Positions 1-5,320 of a DNA stretch of 5,574 nucleotides are shown here, one piece after another. Location: contig JBPYFK010000026.1 of NCBI GenBank assembly GCA_051984675.1, forward strand, positions 1 to 5,574. Direction: 5' to 3'. The translations under genes and the position numbers were made by a program. The notes beneath the pieces were generated by a model. The model was given only the letters and a program-made list of their open reading frames with translations, ran no database searches and had not been told where the DNA came from. Source of the DNA: JBPYFK01 sp051984675. GTDB taxonomy: Bacteria > Actinomycetota > Actinomycetes > Mycobacteriales > Pseudonocardiaceae. Each line of letters begins with the position of its first letter. Position 1 is the stretch's first letter.

Positions 1-117
1 TGTCTTGCCGACCCCGGACACCCCAGTAAGCGTCACCAGCCTCGTGCGCCGCACGAGTTTACTGATGTCGGCCAGTTCTCGTCGCCGACCGAGAAACTTT
101 CTGTGATCGTCCGCCAT
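1..117 (-). CDS. N-terminus of an ATPase-type transcriptional regulator (AfsR/LuxR kind), partial
   Basis: The first 39 codons of a minus-strand gene are visible before the window edge. The protein starts with ATG at 117. Around residues 9-15 it has the entry motif LGRRREL, which corresponds to the (F)VGRExEL found at the start of NB-ARC/AAA signal-transduction ATPases. At residues 27-39 a hydrophobic beta strand leads into a Walker A loop, GVSGVGKT, whose Lys and Thr are the last visible codons. This order, a few residues then GRxxEL then LVTLTG-GxGKT, is typical of large actinobacterial LuxR- or AfsR/SARP-like regulators, in which nucleotide binding gates a DNA-binding domain. The DNA-binding domain itself lies outside the window, so the subfamily is open. 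No strong Shine-Dalgarno precedes the ATG, so the start is the best available choice and the message might be leaderless. Confidence 0.72.
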   Translation of the reverse strand, partial: MADDHRKFLGRRRELADISKLVRRTRLVTLTGVSGVGKT

Positions 118-272
118 ACGGCTACCCGCGCTCGCGGACCTAGTTTGACCAGGTTAGTGCACATGCGTCCGGCCGAACAGGGCCGCCGGCCGCAGAGCAG
201 GCGATCGGTGTGGTGATCATCGCGGGCGCCGTGGAGGCTCGTGGCATGAGCATGATCTGAGGTGATCTCAGG
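118..272. other. Intergenic stretch between regulator and transposase remnant
   Basis: No coding sequence is supported here. It should contain the promoter of the leftward regulator, but I cannot place -35/-10 boxes with confidence. There is a near-palindrome at 139-153 (six-base arms with one mismatch around a 3-base centre) about 22 bases upstream of the regulator start. A second, perfect 5-base inverted repeat (CTGAG/CTCAG) lies at 257-271, right where recognisable transposase coding begins. Either could be an operator or chance. The left boundary of the inserted element probably falls between about 200 and 264, but no terminal repeat can be recognised. Confidence 0.4.
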
Positions 273-566
273 GTGGCCATGATAGAGCCACAGGCGCCGC
301 GGATGAATGCCCACGGCGAGCGGATCATCGGCAGCATCCGGCGCGAGGTCCTCGACCACGTCCTCGTCATGGGAGAAGTCCACGCGCGGCAAATCCTGAC
401 GACCTATCAGCGGCATGACAACACGCATCGCCCACATCAGGCCGGCACCCAGCTACCGCCCGGCGCACACGAACAGCCCGCCCATGCGCATGACCTCGAC
501 ACTCGCACAGTGCTGCGCACCCGGATCCTCGGCGGTGTTATCAACGAAAACAGATACGCGGTGTGA
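273..566 (+). pseudogene. C-terminal remnant of a DDE integrase/transposase
   Basis: This reading frame gives the last ~97 residues of an rve-type integrase/transposase (IS481/IS3-like) common in actinobacteria. Recognisable pieces are QAPRMNAHGER near residues 7-17, where the Glu is likely the third member of the DDE triad, then IRREVLDHVL, a YxxHxNTHRPHQ motif, LPP, and the ending RTRILGGVIN. Family members are usually 300 residues or more. The first two catalytic Asp residues and any helix-turn-helix domain are absent. An in-frame TGA at 258-260 closes the frame just before the recognisable region, and similarity may extend back to about 264. The GTG at 273 is only the first possible start, not a genuine one. 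Gly in NAHGER and Asp in RHDN are positions where I would expect Cys and Tyr, which is consistent with relaxed selection. It is a non-functional mobile-element relic pointing against all its neighbours. Confidence 0.8.
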
Positions 567-625
567 CGTGCAACGACGACTTTTCGAGCGGCACACGATG
601 GCTGGGGCCGCAGGGGAGGGAGCTG

Positions 626-1413
626 CTATGGTTCGGCGCGGGCAAGCACGGCGGGCAGCTCGTTCAAGGTCGACACCTCTACACACTCGGCGTTGCGGTC
701 TTGAGGTCGGCGCCCAGTGCGGTTGACCCATATTGCTGCGAGGCCGCGGGCGTGAGCACCCGTAATATCGTGGGAAAGGCTGTCGCCGATCATGACCGAG
801 CCTGCGTGATCGGCGCGCAGCCGGGACAGGGCGTGGTGAAAGATTGCTACGTCAGGTTTGCTGACACCGAATTCGGCCGAGATGACCACGACGTCGAAGT
901 ATCGTTCGAGGCCGGTTGCCGCCAGTTTTTCGCGCTGCAGACATGAGGCACCGTTGGTGACCAAGGCCAGTGGATGGTCACCGCGTAGCTTGTTGAGCGT
1001 CGCGACGGCATCGGGAAAGACCTCGTGTCGGCTGTGCCTTTCGGAGACGAGCCGTTCACCGAGTTCTTCGGCGAGCTGTTCGGAATGGATGCCGTGGTCC
1101 GCGAGCGCGAGCCGCCAGGCTTCCCGACGGTAGGAAGGAGCCCACTGGCGTAGCCAGCGCACGTCCCTGTCGTGTCCCTCGAATCGGCACCACAGCCCTT
1201 CCCACGAACTGATCCCGACGCGCAGACAATACGGATGAGACGGCGCGTCGCGCCAGAGCTGCCGTGCCCGCGAACGCACATCGACTGCGAGCGCTGCAGC
1301 GTCAACATCCTGCACGGATGCCGCAAGCGGGCGGTCACCTCAAATGCGGCGTCCACTGCAGCCTCCTCGACGACCAGCGTGTCGTCGAGGTCGAGCAGCA
1401 ATGCACGAGCCAC
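626..1413 (-). pseudogene. HAD-superfamily hydrolase, broken by a single-base frameshift
   Basis: Two overlapping minus-strand frames together make one complete ~262-residue HAD phosphatase-type hydrolase. Frame one starts with GTG at 1413, 8 bases after a GGAGG ribosome binding site, and carries motif I, DLDDT (nucleophile Asp8, acid/base Asp10). Frame two, readable to TAG at 626-628, carries the cap region with SSWEGLWCRFEG, motif II VTNG (composite Thr153), motif III SKPD (Lys186) and motif IV GDSLSHD (Asp211, Asp216). The frames join near 1325-1333, beside a CCC run on the coding strand. The span is 788 bases, one short of a multiple of three, so one base seems lost. The layout matches the haloacid dehalogenase / NANP-like branch with a helical cap. 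The substrate is unknown. All active-site motifs survive, so the break is recent or a sequence error. It lies 67 bases downstream of the methyltransferase gene. Confidence 0.82.
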
Positions 1414-1480
1414 TGCTCTGCCCTCCGGGCCAGGTGTTGCTCGCCATCTAGCCGTCGATTTCGTCGGATCGCCGCGAGGA

Positions 1481-2160
1481 TTAGGGGGCCGTTTTGCGCC
1501 AGATGACTTCCCATTGTGACCACTGACCGGGCTGAGGTGGGGTTCGGTAGGTCTGGTCGAGTCGCGGAGCGATTACGGGCTCGAAGTTGTCGCGGAACAG
1601 GCTGGTCAACTCGCGCTTGCTGAAGAAGTGAATGTGGAGTCCGGTCTTGGGGCCGGCGAGGTAGCGGATGGTGAAGCCGCCGTCAGCATGCTGCTCGGTC
1701 AGTTGGTGTTCGGGCCACAGGTCGGTGCCGACTGCGTTGACGCGCAGGCAAAACAGGCCGCCGGGCTTGAGTTTCTGCTGGGCTTGGCGCAGGCGGTGTG
1801 GGCAGTGGCTCGGTTTCCGTGCTGGAATACCTGGATGCCGATGAGGAGATCAAACGTCTGCTCGGGTGGCGCAACGGTGAGATCTCCATGGATGAGTCGG
1901 TCGCGGTGCTCGGGCGCGCGTTCAGCGAGTTGCTGCAGGGCGTGTCTGGAGATGTCCAGCCCGGTCAGGGTAAGCCCGGTCTGGGCCAGGGGCACGTAGT
2001 TGCGTCCGTTGCCGCAGCCGACGTAGAGACCATGGCCCAGACTGTGTGTGCGGGCGGCGGCGATGATGTCTTGTACGAACGGTATGGGTGCCTCGGTGGC
2101 GTATCGTCCTGCCTGGTATTCGGCGTCCCAGGCCGCCGATGCCTGCTGCAGGTCCTCCAA
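1481..2160 (-). pseudogene. Class I SAM-dependent methyltransferase, broken by a single-base frameshift
   Basis: Two frames join into a ~226-residue class I methyltransferase. It starts with TTG at 2160, five bases after GGGGAG; no better start is seen. The N-terminal frame has a WDAEYQAGRY opening, the SAM-binding glycine loop VGCGNG (residues 47-52), the acidic strand end LDIS (Asp69, expected to hold the SAM ribose) and HGDL (91-94), then IGIQVFQH near 107-114. Reading then has to change frame near 1790-1803, by a GGG/CCC run, to continue as HRLRQAQQKLKPGGLF (the usual post-motif III helix and PGG turn) and on to WSQWEVIW and TAA at 1481-1483. The span of 680 bases is one short of a multiple of three. 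The sequence resembles an actinobacterial methyltransferase family with no known substrate to my knowledge. The same strand and short gap suggest one transcript with the HAD hydrolase. Confidence 0.82.
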
Positions 2161-2495
2161 CGCTGCTCCCCTATCTCCGATCTTCTGCGCTGCTCTTGCT
2201 GCGGATCGTAGGCATAGCCGCCGACAGCGGCTGCCTGGCGCGGGCCTGTCAAGGGGTGGTGCAGGGCGTGAGACGGCAGCACCTCAATCAGGACGGCTGA
2301 TCGGCGCATCCACGCTCCGCTCAACGGGTCAGATCTCTGGCTATTACGTAGGCTGCCTCGCCAGCGCTGGTGTCGCGCCTCTGTTTTGCCCGAGTTGGTG
2401 CGTGCAGTGCCCTTGCCTGTGAGGGTTACGACGCGCCGCCTGTCGTGTCCGTCGGTCGGCTAGCACACAACCCGGCGGGTGGTGTCGCGATTCGA
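2161..2495. other. Gene-free stretch between Mrf-like gene and methyltransferase
   Basis: No protein, tRNA or other RNA gene is supported in these 335 bases. On the minus strand it should hold the 3' end of the Mrf-like transcript, with a terminator candidate at 2465-2485, and then the promoter and leader of the methyltransferase. A perfect TTGACA lies at 2247-2252 on the minus strand, about 87 bases before the TTG start, but no convincing -10 box sits 16-18 bases beyond it. A minus-strand open frame crosses much of the region and continues into the methyltransferase in another frame. Its product resembles nothing I know, and I read it as chance. Confidence 0.5.
2465..2485 (-). terminator. 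Hairpin after the Mrf-like gene, possible terminator
   Basis: Nine-base arms with one internal mismatch (ACACCACCC and GGGTTGTGT on the minus strand) enclose a 3-base loop. The hairpin begins about 11 bases after the TAG of the Mrf-like gene. There is no U-run, which is common for GC-rich actinobacterial terminators. The position and tight loop are the main support. Confidence 0.42.
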
Positions 2496-3773
2496 CTATG
2501 GACGGTCGCGTAGGGGTTCGTCGCGGAGGCATGTTGATCGTGCGGCGGTGCACTGGAGGGGGTGGGGGCGGGGTGCGACCGGTTGTTCGGTGAACGAGTT
2601 CCGGCATTCCGGGGATAGCTTGCGCCAGGTTGTGAGTTCGGCTTTGGTGAGCAGTGCCTGCTTCAGCGTGGAGGTGATCCTGGTCGCGTCGTATTGGTGG
2701 CCTACGACGATGAATTCGTGGTGGCGGTCGCCGTAGCGTGGGTCCCAGTGTTGGGAGGCGAGTGCGCGGCGGACGACGTCGTGCTGTTCGGCCCAGCGTG
2801 CACGGTCGGTGGGGGTGCGCGCGACCAGCCATTGCCCGGCGTGACCGGTGTGGAGGTGGCCGCCGGCGGATGCCACTCGCAGCGCGATATCGGGTTGGTT
2901 AGCCACCCATGCCCGGCCGCGGAGGCGGAGCACACCGGTAGGAAGGGCCGCGAGAGCATCGCGGAGTCGTTCGGGGTGAAAGGGCCGGCGTTGGTAGAAC
3001 ACCGCAGCCGATATCCCGTTCTCGGGTTCGGGCGGGAGCTTGCCGCGCAGCAGGGGGCCGTGTAGGTCGTCGGTATCTGCGCAGCGGGGTCGGTCTGGGA
3101 ACGCGGCGAGCAGGGCGTTGCTGTCGAGTTGTCCGAGTGGGATGCGCGGCACCGTCGGGGCGAGCCGGTCAAGAGCGGCGGTGGTCCGCCCGTCGGGTGC
3201 GGCACCGGCCAGAACCAAAGCGTCGGCGGATTCCACGTGGCTGAGCGCGAGGTGGGCGAGGCTTCGCTCGTCGTCCACGGCGGCGAGCAGACCACGATCG
3301 CCCAGTCGTGCGGGACTGATGGCGTCAGCCCACCACGTTGCGGTGTCGAGCACCGTGATGACCGCTTGCACCTCCAGTGCCTCGTCGAGGGTGCGGGTGC
3401 CACGGACGACATTGCGCAAAGCCCAGCACAGCGGTTCGGGCTTCAACGCGGGGTCGAGGTGCACCACGATGCGGTGCACGTCCGGGTCGCGGCTGAGCCT
3501 GCCCAGGATGGGCAAGATGTTGCCGCGCAGGATGCAGGAAGGGCAGCCGTGGGCGAGTTCGAACATGGTGTCCTGGCAGTTGTCGTGGACGACGTGACGG
3601 CGCACGATTCCCTGGGTGACGTCTCGCAGACCGTGATGGACCAGTGCCGTTTTCGCCGGGTCCTGCTGCCGCACGGACTCCGCGACCACGGCGGCGGCCT
3701 CACCTGGCAAGCCTGCCACGATGACTAGCGGAGTCCGGTTGCCGTTGGCTCTCAGCGCGTCTATCCGTGCCAT
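2496..3773 (-). CDS. Mrf-like CobW C-terminal domain protein with degenerate P-loop (zinc-linked ribosome hibernation)
   Basis: An intact 425-residue protein. It starts at ATG 3773 after a strong GGAGGAG site. It follows the CobW/COG0523 layout, a GTPase-like N-terminal half and a CobW_C domain at about 255-375 with RRPFHPERL and GDRHHEFIVVG. Where true CobW GTPases have GxxGxGKT, this one has GLPGEAAA (21-28) with no Lys or Thr, so P-loop GTP binding is unlikely. The metal-binding CxCC motif is replaced by GCPSC (76-80). Both features, and IVVHL and LCWA, match what I recall of M. tuberculosis Rv0106 and mycobacterial Mrf, which under zinc starvation recruits the hibernation factor MPY to ribosomes carrying zinc-free proteins. 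The role here is inferred from family. No alternative L28, L33, S14 or S18 genes are adjacent. Residues after about 383 form a Pro- and Arg-rich tail I do not recognise. A CobW-type metallochaperone is the alternative, made less likely by the lost P-loop. Confidence 0.8.
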   Translation of the reverse strand: MARIDALRANGNRTPLVIVAGLPGEAAAVVAESVRQQDPAKTALVHHGLRDVTQGIVRRHVVHDNCQDTMFELAHGCPSCILRGNILPILGRLSRDPDVHRIVVHLDPALKPEPLCWALRNVVRGTRTLDEALEVQAVITVLDTATWWADAISPARLGDRGLLAAVDDERSLAHLALSHVESADALVLAGAAPDGRTTAALDRLAPTVPRIPLGQLDSNALLAAFPDRPRCADTDDLHGPLLRGKLPPEPENGISAAVFYQRRPFHPERLRDALAALPTGVLRLRGRAWVANQPDIALRVASAGGHLHTGHAGQWLVARTPTDRARWAEQHDVVRRALASQHWDPRYGDRHHEFIVVGHQYDATRITSTLKQALLTKAELTTWRKLSPECRNSFTEQPVAPRPHPLQCTAARSTCLRDEPLRDRP

Positions 3774-3962
3774 AGGCGGTTCTCCTCCACTCGCGTCAGC
3801 GCATTTCCTTGGTGCAAGCCGCGAATGGTGAATACGACGGTGTCTGCCTGCGTTCTTGCTCTGAGTTGTCCAGTTGAATACCGGGCAAGAATGGTGGCTC
3901 CTGTGGTGATCGCGCGCGTGGGCGGTGGCACCCGCCGTGGCGTCTTGCTGGGGGCTCGTTTC
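3774..3962 (-). promoter_or_regulatory. Leader and likely promoter region of the Mrf-like gene
   Basis: This 189-base gap separates the serine hydrolase stop from the Mrf-like start on the same strand, which is enough for a separate promoter. The ribosome binding site GGAGGAG sits near 3781-3787. GTATTCA occurs twice on the minus strand (near 3830 and 3876) and could supply -10-like hexamers, but no paired -35 is clear. I looked for an AT-rich Zur-type palindrome of the TGAAAAT-ATTTTCA sort, which would be expected if zinc controlled this gene, and found none. A poorly supported 50-odd-codon frame crosses the gap and overlaps the start. Its third codon positions are not GC-rich like those of the flanking genes. 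Confidence 0.35.
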
Positions 3963-4883
3963 TTAGTGGTCTATCCCCACTGCTGAGGCCAGGCTGCTGG
4001 TTGCTGCGGTGGTCGCTTCGGGAGCGGTGGCGTACTCCCCTGCGGGCGCGGCGGTGAGCACGACGACGACGTAGCGGGAGTCAGGGCCGACGAGGCCCGT
4101 GGTGTGAAACATTGCCTGGTTGCCGCTGGTACCCCAGCCCTGTTTGATCGCCCACGGCGCCTGCGGTAGCCCGTCGGGAATCCCGAAGTACTGGTCGACA
4201 CCGTCTGCGGCGTAGCGCGGAGCATGGGTCATCGCGGTGAGGATGAGATCGCGATCCGCCGCCGGGATCTGATCGGTGATGAAGCGGTACACGGTCACCA
4301 TGTCGTGCGGGGTGGTGAGGGTGTCTCCCCATTCGGTGGGGTCAGCGGGAGGTTTGGTGCCGGTGAGCTTGAGTAGATCGGAGATCCTGGTCACCGCGGC
4401 CGGCCCGCCATCTTCGGCCCAGAAGCCGTTGGCGATCGTGTCGTCGCTGTCGGCCAGCATCCGCGCCAGTTGCTGCTGTGTCGCGGAGTCCGGCAGTTGC
4501 CAGTTGTTGTCGGACAGGATGTCCAACGCGATCAAGACTTTCACCGTCGACATGGACGCGAACTGCTGACCGGCGCCTGCACTGGTCAGCACGGTCTGGG
4601 CGCGCCGGTCGAAGACTTCCACGCCCGCCTGGGCATCCGGGACGATCGCCCGTGCCGCCTGCTGCGCCTTGTCGGCCACCGACTCGTCTGCGGTCACCGG
4701 CGGTGCGTCCTGGGCCGCCGGGTGGGCGGCGGACAGCATCGTGTGCTGCCAAGCCACCGATGCCGGCTCGGTCGTGTGGGGCGTTAAGACCACGGTGCTA
4801 ACCGCCGCGACAGCAGCACCCACCACAGCCGAAGGAAAGGCCCCCACGCGCCCCCTCTTTTTGGTCGATCTCTTCCCACACAT
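3963..4883 (-). CDS. Exported/membrane-anchored serine hydrolase of beta-lactamase/PBP fold
   Basis: 306 residues from ATG 4883, chosen because GGGAG stands six bases before it; a TTG at 4901 would add six residues. A basic start (KRSTKKRGR) and a hydrophobic stretch at about 13-34 predict a signal peptide or anchor, so the enzyme acts outside the membrane. A low-complexity linker follows to about 70. The catalytic domain shows the three serine-enzyme motifs in order: STVK at 112-115 (nucleophile Ser112, base Lys115), SDD at 146-148 in place of SDN, and KQG at 247-249 in place of KTG. TTP at 190-192 matches the class A TTP, but no ExxLN omega-loop motif precedes it. It ends with a beta strand of HTTGLVG type. 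Without the Glu166 equivalent, efficient beta-lactam hydrolysis is doubtful. A cell-wall peptidase or penicillin-binding role, or another ester or amide substrate, is equally possible. It lies 38 bases after the small exported peptide gene, likely on the same message. Confidence 0.85.
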   Translation of the reverse strand: MCGKRSTKKRGRVGAFPSAVVGAAVAAVSTVVLTPHTTEPASVAWQHTMLSAAHPAAQDAPPVTADESVADKAQQAARAIVPDAQAGVEVFDRRAQTVLTSAGAGQQFASMSTVKVLIALDILSDNNWQLPDSATQQQLARMLADSDDTIANGFWAEDGGPAAVTRISDLLKLTGTKPPADPTEWGDTLTTPHDMVTVYRFITDQIPAADRDLILTAMTHAPRYAADGVDQYFGIPDGLPQAPWAIKQGWGTSGNQAMFHTTGLVGPDSRYVVVVLTAAPAGEYATAPEATTAATSSLASAVGIDH

Positions 4884-4921
4884 CAACCGCTCCCATCTCA
4901 AGAATGCCGTTGTGGATGGAC

Positions 4922-5068
4922 TCAGTGGACGGTCCTGGGCATGGCGATCATTCCTTTCCTTTTCGGTAGGTCGGACGGCGGCGGGGTGTGCACGTCCGCG
5001 GTGCTGCCGAGCAGGGTGGCCACCAGGACGGCAGCCGCGTATGCAGGTCGTCTGCGCGTCTGCGACAC
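4922..5068 (-). CDS. Small exported or membrane peptide of unknown function, 48 residues
   Basis: I do not recognise this protein. Translation starts with GTG at 5068, preceded by AAGGAGG with seven to eight bases of spacing, the best ribosome binding site in the window. The product has a basic N-terminus (SQTRRR), a hydrophobic alanine/leucine/valine segment at about 8-24 that would serve as a signal sequence or membrane helix, then a Pro-rich patch (HTPPPSDLP) and a short basic tail ending PRTVH. It stops at 4922-4924, 38 bases before the serine hydrolase start on the same strand, so the two are probably cotranscribed. It could be an exported peptide, a membrane partner of the hydrolase, or a leader peptide that sets translation of the next gene. 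An internal ATG at 4951, after an AGGAAAGGA stretch, would give a nine-residue peptide in the same frame. The frame stays open upstream of the GTG, but nothing there looks like protein. Confidence 0.55.
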   Translation of the reverse strand: MSQTRRRPAYAAAVLVATLLGSTADVHTPPPSDLPKRKGMIAMPRTVH

Positions 5069-5134
5069 CAGGAAGACCTCCTTACGTGGGTTGTCGGACA
5101 CGGCCGGGCGGATCAGTCGCAGGGTTTGTCCTAC

Positions 5135-5157
5135 GGGCGCGCCGGGCTGGCGCGTCC
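5135..5157 (-). other. GC-rich hairpin in the leader of the small peptide gene
   Basis: Arms of nine bases (GGGCGCGCC and GGCGCGTCC on the plus strand) surround a 5-base loop. Six inner pairs are perfect; the next is G-U on the plus-strand RNA and an A-C mismatch on the minus-strand RNA. It lies about 65 bases upstream of the GTG of the small peptide gene. It could be a second terminator of read-through from amt or a structured leader. No known riboswitch class is recognisable. Confidence 0.35.
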
Positions 5158-5250
5158 GCTTCACCGCTGACCGGCATTCGCGCGAGAGCAGGGCATGCGG
5201 CGGTGTCGCCGAGCAAGCGAGCGCGGACGGCCCGCGTGTGTGGGTCAAGG

Positions 5251-5295
5251 CCGTGGGGCGGCGCGGACGCTGACGGCAGTCTCGCCGCCCCACGG
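5251..5295 (-). terminator. Strong hairpin terminator after amt
   Basis: Perfect 13-base inverted repeat: CCGTGGGGCGGCG at 5251-5263 and its exact complement at 5283-5295, with a 19-base loop. It begins 25 bases after the amt stop codon on the minus strand. There is no U-tract, as is usual for high-GC actinobacterial terminators. The arm length, perfect pairing and position make a transcription terminator the best reading. It separates amt from the small peptide and hydrolase unit. Confidence 0.65.
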
Positions 5296-5320
5296 ACCGG
5301 CTGTCACCTGTGTGGTACTG

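Larger units (their letters stand above)
5069..5320. other. Intergenic region between amt and the small peptide gene
   Basis: About 250 bases hold the amt terminator (5251-5295), a second GC-rich hairpin (5135-5157) and the leader of the small peptide gene with its ribosome binding site at about 5075-5082. A promoter for the peptide and hydrolase unit should lie between the two hairpins or just after the second, but I see no clear -35/-10 pair. A TTGACC on the minus strand at 5243-5248 lacks a partner at the right distance. The minus-strand frame is open across most of the region, yet its product shows no recognisable domain. Confidence 0.4.

Noticed and set aside
33..437. 134-codon minus-strand frame opposite the transposase remnant.
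   Set aside because: It is antisense to recognisable transposase coding and runs into the regulator region in a different frame; no domain is recognisable.
2247..2252. Perfect TTGACA on the minus strand, as a -35 box for the methyltransferase.
   Set aside because: Nothing like a -10 box lies 16-18 bases downstream; the only TA-rich hexamers are about 30 bases away.
1965..2324. 119-codon minus-strand frame covering the gap upstream of the methyltransferase and its first part.
   Set aside because: It overlaps clear methyltransferase motifs in another frame, and its sequence resembles nothing known.
2344..2832. Pro- and Arg-rich 162-codon minus-strand frame.
   Set aside because: Out-of-frame reading of the 3' part of the Mrf-like gene; composition typical of shadow frames in GC-rich DNA.
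3759..3930. A ~50-codon minus-strand frame in the gap before the Mrf-like gene, overlapping its start; considered as a missed small ribosomal protein because such genes often accompany Mrf.
   Set aside because: The product does not resemble L28, L31, L33, L36, S14 or S18. There is no good ribosome binding site, and third codon positions are not GC-rich like those of the neighbours.
3921..3936. Short inverted repeat GGCGG/CCGCC after the serine hydrolase, as a terminator.
   Set aside because: Only five base pairs with a 6-base loop and no U-run; such repeats are frequent by chance in GC-rich DNA.
5069..5293. N-terminal extension of the small peptide frame back to 5293.
   Set aside because: It would start inside the amt terminator hairpin, has no ribosome binding site and no domain. 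The AAGGAGG before GTG 5068 is far better.
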